NCBI GenBank assembly: GCA_002347265.1
Contig: DDYB01000014.1
Coordinates: 1 to 19,388, forward strand
Length of the DNA: 19,388 bases
Origin: Desulfobacteraceae bacterium UBA2245
Lineage (GTDB): Bacteria; Desulfobacterota; Desulfobacteria; Desulfobacterales; UBA2245
Direction: 5' to 3'
Made by a program: the position numbers and the translations under genes. Numbering within the stretch: the stretch's first letter is position 1; each line of letters opens with the position of its first letter. The notes under the pieces are model-generated. The model ran no database searches and had not been told where the DNA came from. It saw only the letters and a list, made by a program, of their open reading frames with translations. Below, piece after piece: positions 1-6,886 of the stretch.

Positions 1-64
1 GAGCATTGGCGAGAGCCGCGCAACACTGCATGGCGGCCTCAGGCGCAGTTTTTCAACAGCCTGT
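1..64. repeat. Left copy of terminal inverted repeat (IS/MITE-like end)
   Basis: Base i of this stretch pairs with base 19373-i at the other end of the window. 59 of 64 positions match without gaps, and the inner 35 bases (30-64) match perfectly. The inner tip reads, on the opposite strand, ACAGGCTGTTGAAAAACTGC. Similarity ends abruptly at base 64/65. No transposase is visible, but the element would continue leftwards out of the window. GGCTGTTGAAAAA-type tips are reminiscent of insertion-sequence ends; that is recollection, not a search result. It could instead be a dispersed intergenic repeat, or the place where an assembly stopped inside a repeat. Confidence 0.85.
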
Positions 65-65
65 C

Positions 66-110
66 AGGTCCCTGCGAAACCGGCTGGACAAACTGGGCGT
101 AGAAGAATAA
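66..110 (+). pseudogene. C-terminal remnant of an NtrC/PilR-type sigma-54 activator
   Basis: Immediately inside the left repeat, frame 3 reads RSLRNRLDKLGVEE and then two tandem TAA stops (108-113). This closely resembles the end of the Fis-type helix-turn-helix of NtrC-family activators, whose last helix typically reads like RSLRYRLKKLG. The frame stays open leftwards through the repeat, but residues encoded by bases 3-62 do not look like this family. The match therefore starts where the repeat ends, which suggests the gene was interrupted there. A pilR gene just before pilA fits the sigma-54 promoter downstream. Only 14 codons support this, so the assignment is tentative. Confidence 0.5.
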
Positions 111-119
111 TAATGCGGG

Positions 120-155
120 TGACAATTTTTGTCAGGCCCTGGTAAAAAATTGTCA
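120..155. promoter_or_regulatory. Dyad with TGTCA motifs, candidate activator (PilR-like) binding site
   Basis: TGACAATTTTT (120-130) and AAAAATTGTCA (145-155) form a perfect 11-bp inverted repeat around a 14-bp spacer. TGTCA occurs at 62-66, 130-134 and 151-155, and its complement at 120-124. The dyad lies about 110-140 bp upstream of the -24 element, a normal distance for enhancer-type sites of sigma-54 activators. Pseudomonas PilR is known to recognise TGTC-containing repeats upstream of pilA. The match is suggestive only. There is no T-run after 155, so a terminator for the upstream gene is less likely but not excluded. Confidence 0.45.
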
Positions 156-262
156 TTCATTCAGGTTTTGCGGCACATTCAAATTCCGGATCAATTTTGC
201 TTAAAGTCGGAATCAGCCGTTGTTCAAGCGAATAATCAACTTGTTTTTCATATTATATTTTC

Positions 263-278
263 TGGCATTTTATTTGCA
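263..278 (+). promoter_or_regulatory. Sigma-54 (-24/-12) promoter of pilA
   Basis: TGGCAT, five bases, then TTGCA fits the consensus TGGCAC-N5-TTGCA with one mismatch. The invariant GG (264-265) and GC (276-277) are separated by exactly 10 bases. This predicts transcription from about 289 and a 5' leader of about 60 nt before the pilA ATG at 351. Sigma-54 control of pilA through PilS/PilR is established in Pseudomonas, Myxococcus and Geobacter. The surrounding 111-350 interval is AT-rich and holds no convincing gene. Confidence 0.8.
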
Positions 279-350
279 GAACTATTTGACAAGGTTTCAG
301 AGAAGGTATTTTCGAGTACGAATAAACATTAATTTAAAAGGAGGTTTTTT

Positions 351-758
351 ATGTTGCAGAAACTCAGAGGAAACAACAGCAAGGGCTTCACGCTGATCGA
401 GTTGATGATCGTCGTGGCCATCATCGGCATTCTGGCCGCCATCGCGATTCCGAACTTTTTGAAGTACCAGTGCAAGGCCAAACAGAGTGAGGCCAAAACA
501 AACCTTGGCTCCATAAGGGTCGCTCAGGAAGCTTATTTTGCCGAGTTTGACACATACCATGCTGGCACCGACTTGATCGGATTCGCAGTCAAGGGCTCAC
601 AGAAATATGATTATGGTGTAAATCCTGGCAATACTACTGGTTTTACGGCCACAGCCACTGCTCAGGGAGGCAGCGGGAACATTCTCGGCGATGTTTGGAC
701 CATGACCGCTACCACGACTGGACTCACACTCACAAACTCTAATAATGCATGCTCCTGA
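351..758 (+). CDS. pilA: Type IV pilin (PilA)
   Basis: This 135-residue prepilin is the building block of type IV pili. It has a short basic leader (residues 1-12), the prepilin peptidase site G12/F13 in KGFTLIELMIVVAIIGILAA, and the conserved Glu at mature position 5 (E17). A hydrophobic N-terminal helix follows. A strong Shine-Dalgarno (AAAGGAGG, 337-344) fixes the ATG. The mature chain would be 123 residues, far longer than the roughly 60-residue Geobacter PilA-N. Cysteines are at 41 and 134; the first lies in the helix, so the usual C-terminal disulfide loop is doubtful. The last 41 residues contain 12 Thr and 3 Ser, and the chain ends in Cys-Ser. It sits behind its own sigma-54-type promoter and before a stem-loop. 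It could be a minor pilin, but promoter and RBS strength favour a major pilin. Confidence 0.95.
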   Translation: MLQKLRGNNSKGFTLIELMIVVAIIGILAAIAIPNFLKYQCKAKQSEAKTNLGSIRVAQEAYFAEFDTYHAGTDLIGFAVKGSQKYDYGVNPGNTTGFTATATAQGGSGNILGDVWTMTATTTGLTLTNSNNACS

Positions 759-790
759 TGTTGGTTGAATGCGAGTGAAATTCTTATTCC

Positions 791-832
791 AGGGCCATTC
801 TCTTTCCCTGAAGCGGGAAAGAAAATGGCCCT
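791..832 (+). terminator. Long stem-loop after pilA (terminator or RNA-stabilising hairpin)
   Basis: The arms 791-808 and 815-832 pair over 18 bp with a single C-A mismatch and a 6-nt loop (TGAAGC). It starts 32 bases after the pilA stop. No U-tract follows, so it is not a textbook intrinsic terminator. It may partially terminate or protect the 3' end of an abundant pilA transcript, allowing less read-through into the glycan genes. The next gene starts only 24 bases beyond it. Confidence 0.7.
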
Positions 833-855
833 GACCATCTGTACCGGATGCATCA

Positions 856-1581
856 TTGCAACCAATTGAAATAGCGCCTACCATCGTGGCAAAGCGGTGT
901 CTCCTTCCAGTTGTTTTTCTGTTATTCGCCGCAGCGATATTGCTTCAGGCCGATCTGGTTTCCAGAAAATACGGGCAATTCGTTCGCTCTGAAGACTGCC
1001 CGTGGTGTGAAGGCATCGCACTTCGGGACGATGCGGCCTTTATTCCTGTCCGGGCTGATTTTCTGAAGCTGCTGGCCCCGGCTGACCTCCATTTCCTTTC
1101 CAATGTTCTTTGGGTCCGGGCAACTTACTATTTTGGTTCGCACGCCCTGACCGACCGGCAGTATCCCTACCTGTTTCACCTGCTGGACCTGATCACCGAC
1201 CTGTCCCCGCTCTGGGATCATCCCTATTATTTCGGCGCCGTCGTCCTGCCTTTCGAGGCCGATGCGGCGGAAGACGGCCTGTATCTGATCGAAAAAGGTC
1301 TTGTGTATCATCCGGATAACTGGCAGTTATGGTTTTTCAAGGGCTTCTGCCTTTGGAAGTCAGGCGGCGACATGGTCTCTGCGGCCGAGGACCTGCATCG
1401 GGCCTCTCTTCTGCCGGGCGCGCCGGTTTATCTGGCCGCCCTGTCGGCCACCTTTGCGACGCAGGCCGGTCAGAAGGAGCTGGCGCTTCGCTTTCTGGAG
1501 GAGGCCCGGAACAACATTCATGACCCGATGCATCAAAAACTTCTGGCGGACAAGATCGAGGAGCTATTGAAAGGTGAGTGA
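856..1581 (+). CDS. Membrane-anchored TPR-like protein with CPWC motif
   Basis: The 241-residue product has one N-terminal membrane segment (about residues 14-32), probably a signal anchor. A CPWC motif (48-51) comes next, then a helical C-terminal half (about 125-235) whose spacing and Ala/Leu/Tyr pattern resemble tetratricopeptide repeats, for instance around WQLWFFKGFCLWKSGG and LRFLEEA. The mature part is probably periplasmic. It overlaps the ABC ATPase gene by 8 nt, so the two are probably co-translated and the protein may assist that exporter. The start is uncertain: a TGA at 832-834 limits extension, and TTG at 856 has a weak GGA upstream, while GTG at 886 is the alternative. No specific family is recognised, and CPWC is not set in a visible thioredoxin fold. 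Confidence 0.8.
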   Translation: MQPIEIAPTIVAKRCLLPVVFLLFAAAILLQADLVSRKYGQFVRSEDCPWCEGIALRDDAAFIPVRADFLKLLAPADLHFLSNVLWVRATYYFGSHALTDRQYPYLFHLLDLITDLSPLWDHPYYFGAVVLPFEADAAEDGLYLIEKGLVYHPDNWQLWFFKGFCLWKSGGDMVSAAEDLHRASLLPGAPVYLAALSATFATQAGQKELALRFLEEARNNIHDPMHQKLLADKIEELLKGE

Positions 1582-2509
1582 GTTTGCCCTGGAATGGAGG
1601 TCGGTTTCTTTTTCCGTGCCCCACGGTTTCTGGATGCGGCCGAAAACCATCATCCGTGGGCTGGATCTGGCGGTGGCGCCGGGAAGCGCCGTCGGGCTGG
1701 TGGGCCCCAACGGCGCGGGCAAGACCACGACCCTGAAACTTGGGGCCGGGCTCATTCGCCCTGGATCAGGCAAGGTATTGATCAACGGCCAGCCCGCCAT
1801 GAAGTCTCAAAGCCGGAGACGTCTCGGCCTGCTGACGGAAACCCAGTATGTCTATCCGCATCTGAGACTGAAAGAGTGGCTGGCCATGGCCGCTGCCCTG
1901 TCCGGCTGGAAAGGTTCCGAGTGCCGGAAGCGGGTTGACGATGTCCTTCAGCGCATGGAGCTGACCGGTCAGGCGGATCAGGTGATGCGGACCCTTTCCA
2001 AAGGCCAGACCCAGCGCGCGGGCCTGGCTCAGGCCTTGGTTCACGAGCCGGACATTCTGCTGCTCGACGAGCCCATGAGCGGGCTGGATCCATTCTGGCG
2101 TTTCAAGGTACAGCAGATGCTGATGCAGTATAAAGCTTCCGGCGGAACCCTCTTTTTCAGCTCTCACATACTTTCCGATGTCGAACGGATTTCCGATCAG
2201 GTCGCGCTCATATCGGACGGCGCCATTCGATGGCAGGGCGCACTTTCGGATATGCCGCGCAGGCTCACGGGATACGAGGTCCGGTGCCGGGCTGAAAATC
2301 CGTCCGTTCTGGAAAAATTCGCCCAAAACAGCCGGGTCGAGCTTCAGACGGACGGGGCCTGCCTGCTGTCCGTTGATCCGGAGCAAAAGGAAGCGCTGTT
2401 GAATGCATGCGCCGCGGGCCATGTTTCTATCGAGTCTTTGATGCCGATCCGTCCGCAAATCGAGGAAGTGCTGTTTGAATTCAACCTGCTTTCCGGGGAA
2501 AAAGATTGA
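1574..2509 (+). CDS. ABC transporter ATP-binding protein
   Basis: This 311-residue cytoplasmic ATPase powers export with the permease encoded next. Visible motifs are Walker A GPNGAGKT (44-51), Q-loop Gln91, signature LSKGQ (141-145), Walker B ILLLDEP (161-167), D-loop SGLDP (169-173) and the switch His198. About 80 residues follow the NBD core, as in drug- or polysaccharide-type ABC-2 ATPases. It lacks the long sugar-binding extension of Wzt proteins. GTG at 1574 overlaps the preceding gene by 8 nt, and its TGA shares one base with the permease ATG (TGATG), indicating tight translational coupling. From memory, the Geobacter pilA-linked xap cluster has an ABC ATPase (XapD) in a comparable place. 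The transported substrate cannot be read from the sequence. Confidence 0.93.
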   Translation: MSEFALEWRSVSFSVPHGFWMRPKTIIRGLDLAVAPGSAVGLVGPNGAGKTTTLKLGAGLIRPGSGKVLINGQPAMKSQSRRRLGLLTETQYVYPHLRLKEWLAMAAALSGWKGSECRKRVDDVLQRMELTGQADQVMRTLSKGQTQRAGLAQALVHEPDILLLDEPMSGLDPFWRFKVQQMLMQYKASGGTLFFSSHILSDVERISDQVALISDGAIRWQGALSDMPRRLTGYEVRCRAENPSVLEKFAQNSRVELQTDGACLLSVDPEQKEALLNACAAGHVSIESLMPIRPQIEEVLFEFNLLSGEKD

Positions 2510-3291
2510 TGAGCGGGCTTGCCTGGATACAGCTACGGGCCATTGCCGTCAATGTCTGGCGGGCTTCGGCCCGGGACAGGATCCTGTTGATTCTCTGGGC
2601 AACAGCCCTGCTTTTCATCTTTTTTTCCCTGGTTCTGGCAAAGATGGTTGTCGGAAGCGAAGAAATGGCCCTGCAGACCACCGGATTCTGGATTATGGGC
2701 ATATGGGGTCTGATCAGCGTGCTGTATCTTGGATCGAACATCGTGCGCCAGGAAATTTATCAGAAAACCATATACTTTGTCCTGTCCCGGCCGGTTCACC
2801 GCACCACTTTTCTGCTCGGGAAATTTTTCGGAATGATCATCGTTCTGGCCTCGCTGTTCGTCATTCTGGCCCTGTGCTGGCTGTTCATCCTGCTGTCAAA
2901 GGGCGTGCCCCTGAATGCCGGTCATTTTGTCACCCTTGCGTTTATTTTCGGAGAATGGGTATTGCTGGCGTCCTTCAGCCTGTTTTTTGCCGCCTTTACC
3001 TCGCCGCTGCTTCACAATTTCTTCCTGGTGGGCCTGGGTTTTCTGGGGCACTGGAGCCGTGACCTGTACCTTTTTTCGCAAAACGCCCATAGCGCCATTG
3101 CCAAAACCCTGCTTTCCGTCATCTATCATGTCCTGCCCAACCTGGACGCCTTGAATTTCCGGCAGGCGGCGCTTTACAACGAGCCGATCGGCGCCGGCTT
3201 GATAATGCTGGCAGGGGGCGTGCTTCTGGCCTGGATGCTCACCGCCCTGGTCGGCGCCAATCTTATTTTCAGCCGCAGAAAGCTTTTGTGA
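2509..3291 (+). CDS. ABC-2 type transporter permease
   Basis: This 260-residue integral membrane protein has about six predicted membrane spans (near residues 20-42, 53-76, 97-127, 135-160, 164-185 and 225-255), the usual ABC-2 layout. A conserved-looking cytoplasmic stretch, RQEIYQKTIYFVLSRPVHRT, lies between spans 2 and 3; 'R-E-x-x-x-x-T-x-x-x-x-LSRP' is typical of ABC-2 permeases. The ATG at 2509 overlaps the ATPase stop by one base; a TTG directly before it would add one residue. It should dimerise and pair with the upstream ATPase as an exporter in the inner membrane. Substrate unknown; a glycan or glycolipid is suggested by the neighbours only. Confidence 0.9.
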   Translation: MSGLAWIQLRAIAVNVWRASARDRILLILWATALLFIFFSLVLAKMVVGSEEMALQTTGFWIMGIWGLISVLYLGSNIVRQEIYQKTIYFVLSRPVHRTTFLLGKFFGMIIVLASLFVILALCWLFILLSKGVPLNAGHFVTLAFIFGEWVLLASFSLFFAAFTSPLLHNFFLVGLGFLGHWSRDLYLFSQNAHSAIAKTLLSVIYHVLPNLDALNFRQAALYNEPIGAGLIMLAGGVLLAWMLTALVGANLIFSRRKLL

Positions 3292-3304
3292 GGAGTCATG
3301 AACG

Positions 3305-5083
3305 GTGAAAATCCAGGGTGCATTCCTTGAAAAACTGTTTTTCCGGCTGAAAGAAACGAATTTTGCCTTTCTCCTTTACGCACTTCTGGTCGTTCTGATT
3401 TTTGCCATCGGTCTGCTTTGCGCCGTTCCGCCGATCAGCAAGGACGCCCTGATTCACCACCTCGCCGTCCCGAAGCTTTACCTGAACCACGGCGGCATGT
3501 ACGAAATCCCGTCCATGGTGTATTCCTATTATCCCATGAACCTGCAGATGCTGTACATGGCCGCCCTTTATTTCGGCAGCGACATCGCCCCCAAATTCAT
3601 CCATTTTTCATTTGCGCTTCTGACCGCCGGGTTGATTTTTGGATATCTGAAGCAGCGCCTGAGTTCGTTTTACGGGCTTATCGGGGCTGTTTTCTTTCTG
3701 TCCATTCCGGTAGTCGTCAAGCTGTCTATAACGGCATACATCGATCTGGGGCTGATCTCTTTTTCAACCGCTTCGATCCTTCTGATTTTCAAATGGGTTG
3801 AAAGCGGATTTCGTCAACGGCATCTTGTCTTTTCTGCCGTATTCTGCGGTTTGGCCATGGGAACCAAGTACAACGGACTTGTGGTCTGCTGCATTCTGAC
3901 CCTGTTCGTTCCCTTTGTGTATTCCCGGTTCAACATTAACAGGCATTTCGCCGGCTTCAAGGCCGTCCGGAGTGGTTTTGTTTTCTTGGTAATCGCCCTT
4001 ATTGTTTTTTCCCCATGGGCAATCCGCAATTGGTACTGGACGGGAAATCCGATCTACCCCCTTTACAACGACATTTTCAGCCAAGCCCGAACTGCAATTG
4101 AAAAACTCACAAAGTCTTCAAAACCTGACACTCCGGCGCCCATTGCAGAGTCCGCGAATGCAGCGCCAAAATTTCGTTCGCCCGGCCCTATTGCTTACCG
4201 AAGTGAGATCTATAATGAGACTCCCTGGGAGATCGCGCTGCTTCCGGTCCGTGTCTTCTTTCAGGGCAAAGACGGGGACCCGCAATATTTTGACGGAAAG
4301 CTCAACCTATTTCTGTTGATTCTGCCTTTTTTTGCTTTCTGGAAAAAGGGTCGCCTCGATTCAGTGCACAGATGGGAGATCAAGGCCCTTGCCTGGTTCT
4401 CCGCGCTTTTTTTTCTGATCGCCCTGTTTACCACCGGCATGCGGGTCCGCTATATTGCGCCGATCATACCCCCGCTAGTGATTCTGTCTGTTTTCGGGCT
4501 GCACAATATTCGTGAACGCATTCAAGCGATCATCGACCGTTGGAAAAAACTCGTGGCTAAGGCATGTCTGGGCGGGGCTGTGTTTGCCTGTTTGGTTTAT
4601 AATGCGGCTTATTTAAAGGAACAGTATCGATACGTTCAGCCCCTCTACTATCTTTCAGGCAACGTGAGCCGCTATGAATACATTTCCAAATACCGGTTCG
4701 AGTATCCCGCGATGCGGTATATCAACGAAAACCTGCCGTCCGATTCAAAGATTCTTTTTTTCTTTATGGGTAAGCGCGGATATTATTGCGACCGGGAATA
4801 TGTGCCCGAGAGCCAGTCGCAGCTCTTGCGGTTTATTCAGGAGGGGAAGACTCCGGAAGATATATTTAATGAGTACAGGTCCATGAAGGCAACCCACCTG
4901 CTGGTCCACCGGGATTTATTTGTAAAATGGGCAAACGAAGTGTTTAATGCCGATCAGATTCAGACCCTGAATGCGTTCACGCGCCATTATCTGGACATGC
5001 AATTTTCCGCAAACGGAGTCGACCTTCTGGTTTTCAAAGCTTCGGGCGTGAATATTTCAATACCAGAGGATAGAAAGGATTAG
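3305..5083 (+). CDS. PMT/ArnT-like GT-C membrane glycosyltransferase
   Basis: This 592-residue protein has about ten hydrophobic spans in residues 20-440 and then a soluble C-terminal part of about 150 residues. The first extracytoplasmic loop carries PPISKDALIHHLAVPKLY with Asp47, where GT-C enzymes of the GT39/GT83 type keep their catalytic acid. AMGTKYNG and the RVRYIAPIIPPL segment are also typical. Such enzymes move a sugar from a polyprenyl-phosphate donor to an acceptor on the periplasmic side. GTG at 3305 is preceded by AGGAG (3291-3295). The nearby ATG at 3298 is in another frame and stops at once. A Pro/Ala-rich loop (about residues 270-300) is an extra feature. It stands 13 nt after the permease and 4 nt before the next gene. 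Sugar and acceptor are unknown. Confidence 0.85.
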   Translation: MKIQGAFLEKLFFRLKETNFAFLLYALLVVLIFAIGLLCAVPPISKDALIHHLAVPKLYLNHGGMYEIPSMVYSYYPMNLQMLYMAALYFGSDIAPKFIHFSFALLTAGLIFGYLKQRLSSFYGLIGAVFFLSIPVVVKLSITAYIDLGLISFSTASILLIFKWVESGFRQRHLVFSAVFCGLAMGTKYNGLVVCCILTLFVPFVYSRFNINRHFAGFKAVRSGFVFLVIALIVFSPWAIRNWYWTGNPIYPLYNDIFSQARTAIEKLTKSSKPDTPAPIAESANAAPKFRSPGPIAYRSEIYNETPWEIALLPVRVFFQGKDGDPQYFDGKLNLFLLILPFFAFWKKGRLDSVHRWEIKALAWFSALFFLIALFTTGMRVRYIAPIIPPLVILSVFGLHNIRERIQAIIDRWKKLVAKACLGGAVFACLVYNAAYLKEQYRYVQPLYYLSGNVSRYEYISKYRFEYPAMRYINENLPSDSKILFFFMGKRGYYCDREYVPESQSQLLRFIQEGKTPEDIFNEYRSMKATHLLVHRDLFVKWANEVFNADQIQTLNAFTRHYLDMQFSANGVDLLVFKASGVNISIPEDRKD

Positions 5084-5087
5084 CCCA

Positions 5088-6860
5088 TTGATACGGGTGT
5101 GGTTTTCAAGAGCGAAATTTTTTCCAGAGACGGCGATCTGTTTACTGCTGTCTGCCGCAATCCTGATTGTCTATTATCAGGTACGGGGTTTCGAATTTGT
5201 CAATTTTGACGATTATGCCTACGTCATGAAGAATTATTTCGTGAGAAAGGGGCTGACCTGGGAAAGCATCCAGTGGACATTCCAATCGATTACGGTCGGC
5301 AACTGGCATCCCCTGACCATGATTTCGTATATGGTCGATGTCGAGCTTTACGGCATGGATGCGGGCGGTCATCACTGGAACAACGTGTTGCTCCATGTCG
5401 TGAATAGCCTGCTGCTATTTTGGGTTCTGCGGGCAATGACCGGCTCGGTATGGCGGAGTGGACTGGCTGCCGGATTGTTTGCATTGCATCCGCTTCATGT
5501 GGAATCGGTCGCCTGGATTTCGGAGCGCAAGGATGTTTTGAGCACATTTTTTCTGATACTGACCTTATGGTGTTACACGCATTATGTTCGAAAATTTAAG
5601 ATTATCTGGTACATATTATCGTTTTTGTTTTTTACGCTGGGTTTGATGTCGAAACCCATGCTGGTTACCCTGCCTTTTGTTTTGCTCTTGTTGGATTTCT
5701 GGCCGTTTAAACGGATTATTCCGAGCGGGAACGGCAATTGCGGCAAATTTGAATTCAACGCAAAGTTGATATGGGAAAAGACACCATTTCTTTTTCTGTC
5801 GTTTGTATTCAGTGTGGTGACCTTTGCGGTTCAGAAGAAAACAGGCGGAGTGGAACCCTTGCATGTCTATCCGCTATTCGATCGAATAGCCAACGTAATT
5901 GTGTCCTATGCTCTGTACCTGGGAAAAACAGTTTGCCCCATCAATCTGTCTGTTTTTTATCCGCGCCCGACGGCCTGGCCGTGGTGGCAGGTTTCTGGAT
6001 CACTGCTGTTGCTGGGGTTGCTGTCATGGATTTCGATTCGCTCAGCCAAAAAATACCCATGGCTGTTTGTCGGCTGGTTCTGGTTTGTTGGGACACTGGT
6101 GCCGGTCATCGGCATTGTCCAGGTGGGTCTTCAGGCAATGGCCGATCGCTATACCTATATTCCACTGATCGGAATTTTTATCGTATTTTCCTGGAGCATT
6201 GTCGAGGTTTTTAAAAGATTTCAATTCCCGCAAGTCGGTTTGGTTGCATTTACAGCTATCTTGTTGGCGAATCTGATACTCGGCAGTTTTTTCCAGACTC
6301 AGCACTGGAAAAATACAAGAACGCTCTTTGAAAATGCTGTCATTGTCGATCCGGACAACTGTCTGGCGCACGCCACGCTTGGGGCCGATCTTATACGGAA
6401 CGGAGAAACTCAAAAAGGATTGTCCCATATCCAGACCGCGTTGCAATTAAATCCAAAAGATTCCAAGGCGCTCTACGAGATGGGGTTGCTCTTTTCCAAT
6501 GCCGGAGAAACCGATAAAGCGGCCCAATATTTTTCCAAAAGCATAAAGTTTAATCCCTATAATGCCGAGTCACATAACAACCTCGGCGTAATTTTATCAC
6601 ATCAGGGCAATGCCGCGGAGGCCCTGATGCATTTTCAAAAAGCGATTGAAATTCGACCCCAGATGATCGAAGCGTATCATAATCTGGGAAGCTTCTGGGC
6701 GATCCAGGGCCGGTATGATGATGCGATAGGTTACTTAAATAAAATTTTGGAAATAGACCCGGACGATCAAAAGGCAGCTAAAAAACTCGCATCCGCCATC
6801 AAAGCCAAACAGGAAAGCCGGAAGCATTCCGATGCTGTCAGTAATCGAGAAATGCCCTGA
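5088..6860 (+). CDS. TMTC-like GT-C glycosyltransferase with TPR domain (copy 1)
   Basis: This 590-residue protein has a polytopic N-terminal part (about 1-410) and at least four TPRs (about 425-575). The first loop holds NFDD (Asp41-Asp42), and HPLHVESVAWISERKDVLS lies at 134-152. Further on come GTLVPVIGIVQVGLQAMADR and YIPLIG. These are hallmarks of the TMTC family, whose animal members O-mannosylate cadherins in the ER from dolichyl-phosphate mannose. The bacterial protein would act at the inner membrane with periplasmic TPRs binding an acceptor. TTG at 5088 follows AAGGA (5075-5079) with good spacing; GTG 5097 is the alternative. It is clearly the more divergent member of the three-gene array. 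Many database entries of this type carry only the label 'TPR protein'. Donor sugar and acceptor are not known. Confidence 0.88.
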   Translation: MIRVWFSRAKFFPETAICLLLSAAILIVYYQVRGFEFVNFDDYAYVMKNYFVRKGLTWESIQWTFQSITVGNWHPLTMISYMVDVELYGMDAGGHHWNNVLLHVVNSLLLFWVLRAMTGSVWRSGLAAGLFALHPLHVESVAWISERKDVLSTFFLILTLWCYTHYVRKFKIIWYILSFLFFTLGLMSKPMLVTLPFVLLLLDFWPFKRIIPSGNGNCGKFEFNAKLIWEKTPFLFLSFVFSVVTFAVQKKTGGVEPLHVYPLFDRIANVIVSYALYLGKTVCPINLSVFYPRPTAWPWWQVSGSLLLLGLLSWISIRSAKKYPWLFVGWFWFVGTLVPVIGIVQVGLQAMADRYTYIPLIGIFIVFSWSIVEVFKRFQFPQVGLVAFTAILLANLILGSFFQTQHWKNTRTLFENAVIVDPDNCLAHATLGADLIRNGETQKGLSHIQTALQLNPKDSKALYEMGLLFSNAGETDKAAQYFSKSIKFNPYNAESHNNLGVILSHQGNAAEALMHFQKAIEIRPQMIEAYHNLGSFWAIQGRYDDAIGYLNKILEIDPDDQKAAKKLASAIKAKQESRKHSDAVSNREMP

Positions 6861-6886
6861 AAGACAACGCGTTTTTTCAGAGAGCG

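Noticed and set aside
129..332. Open frame of 67 codons starting with TTG upstream of pilA
   Set aside because: It has no ribosome-binding site, no recognisable motif, and runs through the sigma-54 promoter and the pilA leader.
297..560. Antisense open frames across pilA and other genes
   Set aside because: They are shadows of real + strand genes with low-complexity or composition-driven translations and no start signals.
351..758. Conductive short e-pilin of the Geobacter type
   Set aside because: The mature chain is about 123 residues with a normal globular part, about twice the length of Geobacter PilA-N, and no aromatic pattern supports the claim.
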